From Delphinus delphis (lineage: Eukaryota > Chordata > Mammalia > Artiodactyla > Delphinidae), in contig NC_082700.1 in NCBI RefSeq assembly GCF_949987515.2, positions 38,341,380-38,405,379 on the forward strand: a stretch of DNA of 64,000 nucleotides, in the 5' to 3' direction. The translations under genes and the position numbers were made by a program. The notes beneath the pieces were generated by a model, which saw nothing but the letters and a program-made list of their open reading frames with translations, was not told the DNA's origin and made no database searches. Of this stretch, positions 50,585 to 61,398 are shown one piece after another (positions within the stretch are counted from its first letter, which is position 1; each line of letters begins with the position of its first letter).

Positions 50585-50770
50585 AGAAAGAGCAGTAGGC
50601 AAGTATATTAACCAAAGGTTTGAATTCTAGGATCAACCATTAATCATGTACATTGTACAATTTACTTAACTTTCCCAAGTTTTGTTTTTCTTTCTTTTTT
50701 TGTCATTAAGCTGAAATAAGAGTAATAAAAACTCTTAATGCATAAAGTTACAATATAATATAATATTATC

Positions 50771-50817
<47 letters not shown>

Positions 50818-50870
50818 AATAGATAATTTATATCTGGAATAATAGCTCAATAAATGTTAGCTATAATTTT
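50585..50870 (+). mobile_element. Probable MIR SINE interrupted by a microsatellite
   Basis: AAGAGCAGTAGGCAAGTATA, TTGAATTCTAGGATCAACCA, TACAATTTACTTAACTTTCC and the tail AGCTCAATAAATGTTAGCTA fit MIR order, with an (AT)n expansion near the tail. Confidence 0.55.
50772..50817. repeat. (AT)n microsatellite
   Basis: About 38 bp of pure AT followed by ACACAC. Confidence 0.95.
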
Positions 50871-51379
50871 GGTCCTGTGTTGATCAAAAGTTATTTATAT
50901 TTCTCTGAGAAAAAGTCTAGCAAAATCAGGAAATGAGTGAAGGCTACAAAAACATAATTGTACTGTTTAACGACGGTGGTCCCACCACAGCAGACTGGGA
51001 GATTCGTACTTTGTCAGCACTCAGCACATATTAGGAAAACAATCAATCAAGACATTGTTACAACGTGGTGATCCCTGATCTATTATTCATTTCTGACATA
51101 CTAGTTGTAAGGCAAAAGTCTGTATGATAGAGTTGATTTCCTACATTATCACATGTTATCACTTTTTGGTGAATGAAAGGAATGACTTTTCTATCATGGT
51201 CCACGTCCACACTATTGAACAATAAAATAGAATCAGAAGGACATGATCCCAGGGCACAGACTAGTCATATTTCCATTAGTATTAGAGGCATGACTCCAAA
51301 TCTACTCTTACTACTTTTATAATGACTTCATACTTTGTCATCTATGAAGTACAAGAAATAAGAATATAGTGTTTCCTAA
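50871..51379. other. Unique sequence, no gene seen
   Basis: Nothing recognised. Confidence 0.4.
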
Positions 51380-52075
51380 ATTTTCAAACTTTATGTTTAG
51401 ATTTTCATTTAGAAAGGAATACATCTCATTGTTGGTAGCAGTTATGTTCTATAAAGTTGCCTCAAACACTGAATTTGTGAATACTGAACCACTGCTTCTA
51501 GGGGAAACGCAGGGTTGCCTAGGTTCCTGTGAGCCTCTGACCACACATTTTAATATATCAATACATGACCTTGTTTTAGCTATGTTTCTGTTTAAAGGAC
51601 CTTGTTTAATACATATTGTTGAGTCATTAATATTGAACTCATGGCCAACAAAACTAACTCATGCCTGAACAAAACTTATCTAACACACATTTTCTCTGTA
51701 AGGCACATCACAGCCTTTCTGTGCTTAGGAACACTAGACAGCACTTCAGCACTCTACGTGGGGTCCATTTTAAACAGCAAAATCACCAACGAAAAGCACA
51801 AAGATGCAAAAAAAATCACAACACTAAATAGACTGCAAAAGATGCTTGTTTGCAATATGAGAGCTGAATCAGGAAGACAGAGTGTTACCCTATTTGACCT
51901 CCCTGGAAGCATGTGCATGGGGAGACCCACTTTTTTTGAGCTCCGGGCATGTACACAAAAGACCACAAAAGAGTTGTGATTATTGACTTGAGGTCAATTT
52001 ATAAACACATTTTAGAAAGTAGGCAAATTGATGAATATGAAACCCATGAATGATGAAGATTGATTGTATCTATAT
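51380..52075. mobile_element. Probable old non-autonomous DNA transposon, family unassigned
   Basis: The stretch from TTCTATAAAGTTGCCTCAAA (51448) through GAATACTGAACCACTGCTTC to ATGATGAAGATTGATTGTAT (end) resembles an ancient repeat I have seen in mammalian DNA that ends in 'aatgatgaggatcgactgta', as Tigger/pogo-like or similar elements do. Two overlapping open frames, 51369-51668 and 51641-51979, lie within it on the plus strand, with an antisense frame 51754-51966. None shows transposase motifs. I could not delimit terminal inverted repeats. Confidence 0.4.
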
Positions 52076-52149
52076 AATAATCCATATTTTTAAAAAGTTT
52101 TTATACTTACACTACAATAACAGAGGTACAGAGATGATTGAATTTTAAA

Positions 52150-52340
52150 CAACTGAGTAAATGTCAGGTCATGCACTATTCAAAGCACTTCATATTCATT
52201 TAATAGTCATGACAATACTACTCTTTACAGACACAGAAATAAGGGCTTAAAGAAATAAGGCCAAGGTCTCGCAGCTAGAAGTTGACTAGTCAGGATTCAA
52301 ACCAGCCTGTTTGGTTCCAGAAACTACAAGCTCTTAACCA
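52150..52340 (-). mobile_element. MIR SINE
   Basis: Antisense MIR: CACTATTCAAAGCACTTCAT, TCTTTACAGACACAGAAATA, CCAAGGTCTCGCAGCTAGAA, CAGGATTCAAACCAGCCTGT, AAGCTCTTAACCATATG. Confidence 0.85.
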
Positions 52341-53329
52341 TATGTTGTTCTTCTCATTATAAGCAATATGATATTCAATTATTCACAATAGAGCAACATT
52401 AGTGGCTAAAAGAACAGCATGCTCCATTTTAGTGTTTCTTTTGATCTTTGCATCTCAGGTTCAAGACTTTACTTCTTACCTTTGAACATGCTATTGAAAT
52501 GTAAAATAATACTTTCCTCTTTGTATACTTTGTGAAGCCATATTTTTCTCCATCTAAATAATTTTATATTTTTCTGTCTATGTATTCCCATTAAAAGTGA
52601 TTCACAGATGAGCCATGTTCCCAACATTCATTTGTGAGTCATTCAGAAATTTAGTGTTTAAACATAGCGAATAATGTGGTAGATTAGCCCCTCTAAACCC
52701 ATTTATCTCATAGTGAAAGTGGACTAGCAAAAAAACACCAGCAGTATTTTTGCAACCACCTACTGTAACAGATATTTCCTTTGGAAAACACAGTTTCTGG
52801 GTGGAATGACTTTATACAGTACAATTAGGTTAGGGACTCATATTCACTTAATACATCACAGGTACAGAGACTCCCCCAACTCAAAGGCATTGTTAGAGGT
52901 CTGAGAAAGTCACTAGAAGGAACTTCAGAGACCTTGGACTTGGAGAGAGTGAAGAGAAGGAAACAGATGGAGATCAGAAGTTTAGGAAGAGGAAATTAGT
53001 TGAGAGTAAGGAAGCAGGAGAGCAGGACTTCTAGTCCTATTAACATTCTTTTTACCAGCATACCTTCTTAGTGATAGGACATCTTCCTATCTAAGTAGTG
53101 CCTCTTCTTACTACTACTGACCTCAGATTTTGACTGGTAAGCTTTTTCACATGTACTATTTGTTGCTTTTGACCAGTTTTACTCACTTCTCTACTTCCCT
53201 AAAGAAGATAATTCTACAGATTTTCATTTATATTCTTGTCCTTAAAATTAAAATTCACAAATAATTGATGTGTTCTTAGGATACTTAGTTCTAACAATGA
53301 AAAAAATAAGCTTTTTAAAAATTTATCTT
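52341..53329. other. Unique sequence, no gene seen
   Basis: No repeat or gene recognised. Confidence 0.45.
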
Positions 53330-53373
53330 TCCTCTCTCTCTCTCTCTTTCCATCTCTCTCTCTCTTTCTCTCC
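53330..53373. repeat. (TC)n microsatellite
   Basis: CT dinucleotide tract with TTTC and CCAT interruptions. Confidence 0.9.
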
Positions 53374-53395
53374 CCATTCTTCTTCAATTGCTATG

Positions 53396-53570
53396 TCTCC
53401 CAAATTTTAGTATAAATAAAAATCACCTAAGGACTGTGTTTCTTTTTTTTTTTTTTTTAATATGCCTTTGTGGATCTCACTTCCATGTAGTCTGATCAAA
53501 TTGGTCTGCAACGGGGTTCAGTAATCTGCATTTTTAACATGTCTCCCAGGAAGTCTTTCTAGAGCTAATA
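53396..53570 (+). mobile_element. MER5A-like hAT non-autonomous element
   Basis: CAAATTTTAGTATAAATAAA, AATCACCTAAGGACTGTG, GGGGTTCAGTAATCTGCATT and TTTAACATGTCTCCCAGG match the MER5A order. A T run of about 16 (53443-53458) interrupts it. Confidence 0.65.
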
Positions 53571-54080
53571 CGGGATCCCCTTGAGTGCTGTGACTTATGG
53601 CTTAAAAGGAAATGAAGTCCTTATATGCAGGTTACTAAAGGATCTTTATATAAAAATATTAGAAAATTAAATAACGATAAGAAACAAGCTTTACAGAACA
53701 TTTGTTTACACAATTAGGAACAGGATATTTTTGGTAACAATGGTGCTATCTTTTGGAAAGGAGAATTGAGAATTTAGCTCAGGAGAACTTACTCTTCTCA
53801 GCCACAGTGATCAAGAGAGGAAAATAAAAGATTATCTATAGAGATCTTTCCTGTTCAGGATTTCTCCTTTTCCCTCCTCACTGGTAATTTGGTCATCAAA
53901 TGCCTTCCCTTGACTGGGTTTAAGCAGAAAATGAAGACAGTAATTAAGTTTAGGGGAGGATGATTGGTACTGTCTATGTCAACAGACTGAGAGGGAAAGG
54001 AAGATTAATTACTTTTCATCTACCAGGTCCATAGCTGGGTGACACTTTCTAGAAGCAAGTCCCTTTATTAGTAGGTGAGC
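53571..54080. other. Unique sequence, no gene seen
   Basis: No gene or repeat recognised. Confidence 0.4.
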
Positions 54081-54745
54081 AACAGTATCATCATCATCAT
54101 TACCATTATAATAGCCATCGCTACACATAGCTACCATTTACCCATGATTAAGGATTGTCGATGGACTAAATTGTGTCTCTCCAAAATTCAGATTTTACCC
54201 TAACCCTTGATGTGATTTTATTTGGAGTTAGGGCCTTTATGGAAGTTATTAAGGTTGAATGAGGTTACAAGTATAGGGCCCTAATCCAATAGGATTAGGG
54301 TCTTTGTAAGAAGAAGAAGAGAGACCATAGCTCACTTTCCCTCTCTGTGCCATGGACTGTGGAAAGGCTGTGTGACAGACACCAGGAGAAGGTGGCCATA
54401 TGCAAGCCAGGAGGAAAACTCTCACCAGAAACTGAATAAGCTAGTACCTTGAGTTTAGACTTTGTAATCTCCAAGAGCATGAGAAATAATTTTCTGCTGT
54501 TAAGGTGCTTAGTCTATAGTATTTTCTTTTACCATAAGTTAAAAAAAAGCAGACTAAGACAAGGAATTTAATATTATTATTTAATAATATTCTCATTTTG
54601 TTGTCCTGGGAATTTGAAGAAAAATAGTATGATCCATTGAACCATTTGTAGTCGAAAAGTCCAAATCTAGAAAAGTTAGGTAACTTGTTCAAGGTCACAC
54701 AGCCAGTAAAAGGTATGTATTTGGGGTCAGGGGCCAGTGGTAGAC
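54081..54745 (-). mobile_element. MIR SINE split by an MLT1 LTR
   Basis: The left part (54081-54155) has ATTATAATAGCC and ATAGCTACCATTTACCC, the antisense MIR tail. The right part (54562-54745) has AAAAGTTAGGTAACTTGTTC and AAGGTCACACAGCCAGTAAA, the antisense MIR core. The LTR sits between them. Confidence 0.7.
54156..54561 (+). mobile_element. Solitary MLT1-type LTR (ERVL-MaLR)
   Basis: Starts TGTCGATGGACTAAATTGTG and ends AGACTAAGACA. Between lie the MLT1 landmarks ATTTGGAGTTAGGGCCTTTA, GTAAGAAGAAGAAGAGAGAC, AAGCCAGGAGGAAAACTCTC and ACCAGAAACTGAATAAGC. No internal retroviral sequence is present, so it is a solo LTR of an old endogenous retrovirus-like element. The flanks AGGAT and AGGAA agree in 4 of 5 bases, as expected for a 5-bp target duplication. 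The minus-strand frame 54441-54800 is chance sequence across the junction. Confidence 0.85.
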
Positions 54746-54890
54746 ATAACTCAGACAGTTCAACACCAGAACCTAAACTTCTAATAATGAAACCATACAT
54801 ACTTCCAAAAGAGGCATGTAATTTGACTTTTAAATTTTCATTATGGATATATAATTTAAATATTTTAGTTTTCTTTTAAAATCACTCTTA

Positions 54891-55110
54891 GGGCTTCCCT
54901 GGTGGCGCAGTGGTTGAGAGTCCGCCTGCCGATGCAGGGGACACGGGTTCGTGTCCCGGTCCAGGAAGATCCCACATGCCGCAGAGCGGCTAGGACTGTG
55001 AGCCATGGCCACTGGCCACTGAGCCTGCGTGTCTGGAGCCTGTGCTCCGCAACAGGAGAGGCCACAACAGTGAGAGGCCCGCATACCGCAAAAAATAAAA
55101 TAAAATAAAA
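54891..55110 (+). mobile_element. CHR-type tRNA-Glu SINE, short cetacean form
   Basis: Starts GGGCTTCCCTGGTGGCGCAG, with B-box-like GGTTCGTGTCCCGG, CACATGCCGCAGAGCGGCT and CTGGAGCCTGTGCTCCGCAA, and a tail of AAAAT repeats. TAAAATCACTC (54877-54887) recurs at 55111-55121 as the target duplication. Frames on both strands here are shadows. Confidence 0.95.
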
Positions 55111-55121
55111 TAAAATCACTC

Positions 55122-56626
55122 AATAAGTAATTTATTTGTTAAGAAATATAACAATTTATCATTGTATAAACTTACTGTTACATGTTGAACAGCTCCTTTG
55201 TTGATAAATTTATTATTTCTGTTTTAAAGGGTTTGAGATTCTTTATGATACAGCCAGGAATTTTGCAATCTATTCAGAGGAGGGTTTTTTTTTTTTCACT
55301 AATAAGTTGAAATATTTCTAGACACTAACGCTTTTGTGGCAGATTTCAAAGGAAAGTTGTCTAAGGGCAGCATGTATTTCAGAAGAGTTTCTCAAATGCT
55401 TTACTGTCCTTTGTTACACTTTGTATTTTTAAGTTCTTTGAAAGTAGGTACAGTGCCTCATATTCAAAAGATGTTAGAAGAACCTAAACTAGATTTCTAT
55501 TGGTTTAATTTGACATTTCTTTGAAAACATGCAAGTTGGCAGAGTCAGAATTTCCTCAAGGAGGTCTAAAATTTAAGTTCAGAAAAGACAGGTTTGTCTA
55601 TAGGCACAGTGTTTCAAAGTGTTTAACACTGTGATGTAACTTGAGAAGAACACAGGGACCCACATAAGTTATCTGAAAGATCAGCTGGGCATATTTTCAA
55701 ACAGAAGAATTTCCTGTTAAAGGTGACTCCCTTGTTTGAACTAAAAGTTTCTAAGGTTTCAGCTCAATGTACAATCATATAAGAATGTGCAATTATTACC
55801 AATGGAAAAGTCAACAAATATGTTGGAATATAATTTCACTTAAGAGGAAAGAATCAAATGAATTATCTTTAAATTAAGCTTCAGTAGATTTTAAAGTGAT
55901 TTATTTTAATTTATTTTAAATAATTTCCTGAACAAAGAAAATAATAACCCTCCCTTGCTGTATATACCTTTTTCCTTCACTTTGCTATTTTAACTTACTT
56001 TCAAATAGTGGCACCTTACCAGCACAAAATTTGTTTCTGTAGTGGTGTCACTAACATTCCTGAGCAATCAGTCATGATCTCCTCACCTCCAGCTCTACTA
56101 CTATACTTAGTGCTACAGAATTATTGTTTTTCCTTGGTGCATGGTAAGATGGAAAGAACAGGTATCTCTAGAAAGAAGGACCTCCAGGATATTGTGACAA
56201 TTTAGAGACTGACCTTCTCTTCCCTGATTAGTGACTTAATGCTGAAGGAGAAAGGGTGTGCCCAGGCATCTACACAGCCTGCTCTGACATTCCCTTTGTG
56301 CTACTGTGGCAGCACCATGGTCAGAAGCAGTTCACAGCAGTGTCTGTGAGCTTTGTCTCTGGTAGCTCTTCTTCAAGACTTGTGGATGGTAAAAGCAGCT
56401 TCACCTGATGGCTCCTTAAGGTACCAGAGACTTCTTTCAATCTCATTCCTTGTTGGCAGTGAGTCCTAGTCATAATTACATAGCTCTCATTCCTGCTTCT
56501 TTGCCTCCTCCAGAGGACTCAATCACACGCTCTTCCCTGATGGACTCTCTCAGAATCCACTACTTAAAGTAGCACTGATCCCCCATCCCACTCATGCCTA
56601 AAGGACATTGCCCGTAAGACTTGCAA
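55122..56626. other. Unique sequence, no gene supported
   Basis: A slightly GC-richer stretch at about 56000-56600 has a frame at 56008-56205, but no splice or domain evidence. Confidence 0.4.
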
Positions 56627-56628
56627 TC

Positions 56629-56666
<38 letters not shown>

Positions 56667-56694
56667 ATCTATCTATCATTTCTATCATCTATCT
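56627..56694. repeat. (TATC)n tetranucleotide microsatellite
   Basis: About nine uninterrupted ATCT units followed by imperfect units. Confidence 0.95.
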
Positions 56695-56724
56695 GTTTGT
56701 ATATGATATCATCCCTAAATATCT

Positions 56725-56726
<2 letters not shown>

Positions 56727-56766
<40 letters not shown>
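56727..56766. repeat. (AT)n microsatellite
   Basis: Pure AT of about 40 bp, only about 30 bp downstream of the tetranucleotide array. Confidence 0.95.
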
Positions 56767-56769
<3 letters not shown>

Positions 56770-58270
56770 CCCTAGAACAGCTACGTATATACTAAGTGCA
56801 AAACCATTCATCAAACACAGTGTACCCTAAAAAGTCTGTCTTGCAAGCTATGTTTAACAAAACAACTATCCCTGCCAGGTGTTGCCAATATGAAGTATGC
56901 TGTCACACTGTACTGGACAGTTGAATGTCACTGTATTCTTGTATCTTATTTAGTGTCAATGGACAAATCATAATATATTAACAAGTCATAATATTGATAT
57001 ATTAACAAAATATTACCTTGGAAGAAAAAATGAGCAGTCCTTCATATCCAAATATTATTACTTGAACAAATGATGAAAGTAGCTACAAATATATAATATA
57101 CTAAAAGCACTAACTTCCAACTTAAAGGTGATTATACACAGAAGAACATTTGGTAGTAAAAGTTACTGTAAGCTCTTTATAAAGAATGAGAGTAAAATTT
57201 CGCTCCTCTAATATATTCTAGAAATTATGTCCCCAAAATATGCAGAGTTATCTAAACTGCATACTTATGAAAGGATTTGAGCAGTAGAGTGCAATTTATA
57301 TTTAGCAGTTAGTGACAGAGCATGAACATTCATTAATACTCCTACATTAAACTTAGATTATACATCCTAAGATCTTTTGTTATTGCTTCTTAAGGGTAAA
57401 TGTTTAATTAATGATGCCTTAGCAAAAAAAAAAAAAAATTAAAAGGGCATTATTTTTTCCTTTGGTCATTAAGATACAATAAAATGCAATAAAATGTGAT
57501 TGACCACTTGAATATCTTTTGCCAGTTTTCAGCAAAACAGAATTGAAAATTTTAATGAAAGAATTTTAAAAATATGTTAGCTATCTTAAAATTATAAATG
57601 TTCCATTATTCTAAATATACCCTATTTTTATTAAACTTAGTAATTTTAAGATCAATTTATAATATAGTCAAATAAAAGGGGAAACACATTCTTTACAATA
57701 CAACTGATACATGTTTTCATTCAAATATTTCCTTTTAGGTACTGAATTTAGCTGATATGCCAAAACACTTACAGGAGATTTGGGGCAAACCATGGGTGGT
57801 AAGATATCAGAGATGCTGGAACAATTAAAACAAAAAAATAAACACATTCTCTCTCACATACACACACACAATCATCAAGCTAAATACATACAAATAGAAA
57901 TACACTTTATAAAAATCTATAGGCATAAAATAGTAAATTTGTTACTTAAAATGGCCTATAATCATAGTGGAAAGGGAAACTATCACGGAATCAATTTCAT
58001 TATAAAAAACCTTGAAGGAATTGTTATGTGTACAAAAACAACTTCGTCTAAATCTTGTTTTGGAGACAATATCAAAATGAATCTTCTCTAAAGATAAGAA
58101 TGACTTAATGGCTTTAATGTATCAAACTTAAAAAATGTTTCATATTAGAAACTACTATGAAAGTAGTTTTTGCTTATTTTTTTAATTGGTTTGAAAGAAA
58201 TGGGAGAAATGATTCATTGGAATTTTGCAATCTGCTCTAATTAAATTATCTGATCAGGAAACAACTGGAA
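56767..58270. other. Unique AT-rich sequence, no gene seen
   Basis: The frame at 57780-58091 (103 codons) has low-complexity codons and no recognisable domain. Confidence 0.45.
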
Positions 58271-58314
58271 TGTGTGTGCGTGTGTGTGTGTGTGTGTGTG
58301 TGCATGTATGTGTG
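58271..58314. repeat. (TG)n microsatellite
   Basis: Near-pure TG tract of about 32 bp with flanking imperfect units. Confidence 0.9.
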
Positions 58315-58677
58315 AAGGAAGGAGAGACTGGAGGAACTCTTAGAGAAAGACCCTTTTCTTTTTTATTACATCTCATCATTTTAGTATTTACACACAAAGT
58401 CAAGGAAAATATACTTTAAACATTTTGGTAATTTCATTCAGTGCTTAAAAATTTTGCTTCATTCTCAGTAATATTTATGTATTTTTCACAGATGGAAATT
58501 TAGTTGATGTAAAGGGACTGTAGCTGAGTATAGTGCCCAATAAGTTGACTTGTGCAAAGAAAGGAAAGAGAAGAAAAGCAAAGATCAATAAAATAGGAAA
58601 GAAGACAGAAAAGAAAGGAACTTAAAAACTCTTACTGGACTACCAATATGAATCATCTTTATAAAAATAAAGTGACA

Positions 58678-58897
58678 GGGGCTTCCCTGGTGGCACAGTG
58701 GTTGAGAGTCCGCCTGCCGATGCAGGGGACATGGGTTCGTGCCCCGGTCCGGGAAGATCCCACATGCCGCGGAGCGGCTAGGCCCGTGAGCCATAGCCGC
58801 TGAGCCTGCGCCTCCAGAGCCTGTGCTCTGCAACGGGAGAGTCCACAACACTGAGAGGCCCGCGTACCACAAAAAAAAAAAAAAAAAAAAAAGTAAT
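58678..58897 (+). mobile_element. CHR-type tRNA-Glu SINE, short cetacean form
   Basis: Starts GGGCTTCCCTGGTGGCACAG, with GGTTCGTGCCCCGG, CACATGCCGCGGAGCGGCTA and CAGAGCCTGTGCTCTGCAAC, and a poly-A of about 22. AAATAAAGTGACAG (58664-58677) recurs as AAATAAAGGGACAG (58898-58911), 13 of 14. Confidence 0.95.
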
Positions 58898-58911
58898 AAA
58901 TAAAGGGACAG

Positions 58912-61170
58912 GAAATACCCAAATTATGTTAAGTGATAGGATTGTCTTCTATTTCAAGTACTTCAGGTGGATAATAAAAGCAACAGGTTCATTATGTTAG
59001 TGAAAAATGTATGTACATATTCTATTATTCTGCAAGATTGTAATCTGCTTAATTATTTAGCAAAATATGTTAACCAACAGTTATCCACCTTTGAGATTGC
59101 CTTGTATATTTAGAGGACAAAAAATTAAGTTTTTCTGTTGAGAAGGTATTTACATGCTTAATGATACTTTCCCCCAAGTTCTCTACAAATCATTTTCTAA
59201 ATATATACCCAGTCTCTTTATTCTGCTCCCAGGAAGCTTTTATGCATTGCTTACAAGCTGATTTTTGTTCCTCCCCCTGCATTATCTATATCTGTGTTTA
59301 CATGCTCCACTGTAATGGCCCCAGAGGACGTATAATGGTCCATCTTGTCAATAATCCATGTTTTAAACTCTCTAAATACTTGGATGGCAATAACAGCTAT
59401 CATTGTACTGATCTCCATTTTAAGAAGTATCTAAATACATATTTAGCAGCTTAATCTGCGTCTTGAAAGGTCTCTGAGTGTGTATTTATATGATACAGTG
59501 TACTGACATGTGCAAACTGAGGTTTTATGCACTGTTATAACTATTTTTTTAAATTGTTAAAACATTTAAAGCACACGTTGAGTTGTAAAACAAAATATTT
59601 ATTTTGCAGAAATTATTCCACAATTCATGGCAAAAAGGATGTTCATAGTTTGGGGGCTTTCTGTTAACTTTTTATTTTATAAGTGTCCTAGAATGAAAAA
59701 ACTTTGAACAAACTACCTAAGAATCTATAAAAATATGAGAAATGCTTTGTAAATTATCTTTGTATTCCTCTTTTCTTTTTTTCTTTTTTGACTAAATTTT
59801 TTAAATGCACAGATATATGTGTCAGGACAAGATATCTATTCCCTAATAATAGCAACAGTCATTGACATAAAATAAGATTTTTAGAATTTTTTTATTCCAC
59901 AAAGAATTTCTTCAGGATGGATACTGTTGATTAATGTTACTTAGATTATGTTACATTTTAAAGACTTTTATCCCATAGAGTATTTGCAGTATTTTCTTCA
60001 GTCTATTTCTTTAAAACTGATTTAAACTAGAAACCAAACAGGTATATACTGTTGGTAATGAAGAATTTGAAAAATGTAATTAAATACAGAATTAAATAAT
60101 AGTACAGATATTTATGGTTTTTTTTCTAAATTAACTAGACTGAAAGTTATGACAAGGAATCACAGATTTTCACACACACACACCCCACTAGTCTCTTTGT
60201 CAACTGCCTCAGTATACGCTCTTAAAAACGTATTGGAAAGTATACCATTGCTGTGTGCTTTAGTCAGGTTTGTTAGTCTTGCCACGCACTGGGGATCACC
60301 GAAGTAAGATTGACGATTTAAGCCACAAATGCACATATATACAAGATATCCCTACAAAAGGCATTTATTGGCTTGTATCAATACTTTGGTTGTACCTTCC
60401 TTTAAAATCCAAGCAGTAGCATCAGCTACCATCTCATAATCCCTTTCCTCTGGGCTATTCCACTGACAGACTCCTTCCTCTTTATGACCCCAGTAGCAGG
60501 CCCAATTCCTACGGTTTCAACACACAGTCTTGTCCAGGAGTTCCCATGTTAGACCTGGAAGTCACACTATCTCACCTGGGAAAACTGGGCCACATTCCCA
60601 TCCCTGAACAAGTAGCTGTGTCTGGAAAACAGGGATGCTGTTTTGAATAGTTCTTGCCTCTGGCCTCAGACTCAGGAATTGAAAGTGAGGAAGAAGTGTG
60701 TCCAAAGCAAATCTGGGACATTGTTAACCAAAAGAAGTATACATCAATTCCAGTCTGAAAGCAATGACAAGTGTCCAATACGTGTAGTCCCTGAGATTTT
60801 AATATGTCTAGGCTCTAGTGTGTTCATCAGAGAATATTGTTATGTGTGTGTGTGTGCACACATGTGTATGTTCCTCTAATAGACCTGGTCTTCTAGAAGA
60901 AGTTACTAGATAAGGCAGATATTTTTGTTGGTAATGTTAGTTGGTTTATAATATTCAGGTTTCTCCATCTGTCTCCGTCTACACTTAAAACACAACCACT
61001 TAAAATCTCAAAGCAGTGAATGCAGTAGCACTCCTTAATGAAGGCTTAGTCAGAATTATCTTTGTTGAGGGCACAGACCTGCATGTAGCTGGCATCTCAA
61101 ACCTGGGTCTACGTGAAGTTCACTGCCAATGGTAATTGATTTCTTTCCTTCAGTCAGCTTAACATAGCTC
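58912..61170. other. Mostly unique sequence, no gene supported
   Basis: Short CA run at about 60172-60183 and GT run at about 60845-60860. The frames at 59161-59454 and 60572-60879 have no recognisable family. The stretch at about 60570-60650 may belong to an old unclassified repeat. Confidence 0.4.
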
Positions 61171-61184
61171 AAGAGTGAAGTGGC

Positions 61185-61384
61185 GGGCTTCCCTGGTGGT
61201 GCAGTGGTTGAGAGTCCGCCTGCCGATATAGGGGATACGGGTTCGTGTCCCGGTCCGGGAAGATCTCACATGCCGCGGAGCGGCTGCGCCCGTGAGCCAT
61301 GGCCGCTGAGCCTGCGCGTCCGCTCCGCAACGGGAAAGGCCACAACGGTGAGAGGCCCCCGTAAAGGAAAAAAAAAAAAAAAAA
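61185..61384 (+). mobile_element. CHR-type tRNA-Glu SINE with internal deletion and perfect target duplication
   Basis: GGGCTTCCCTGGTGGTGCAG start, A-box-like GGTTGAGAGTCC and B-box-like GGTTCGTGTCC (61240-61250). It lacks about 11 bp corresponding to GGAGCCTGTG between GAGCCTGCGCGTC and CGCTCCGCAAC, present in the two other short copies. Poly-A tail. AAGAGTGAAGTGGC occurs at 61171-61184 and 61385-61398, 14 of 14. Confidence 0.95.
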
Positions 61385-61398
61385 AAGAGTGAAGTGGC

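Noticed and set aside
54441..54800. Minus-strand frame of 119 codons
   Set aside because: It spans the junction of an MLT1 LTR and a MIR, so it is repeat sequence read by chance.
61180..61392. tRNA-like promoter boxes that might suggest a tRNA gene
   Set aside because: They belong to the tRNA-Glu-derived head of a CHR SINE. The rest of a tRNA fold is missing and a SINE body and poly-A follow.
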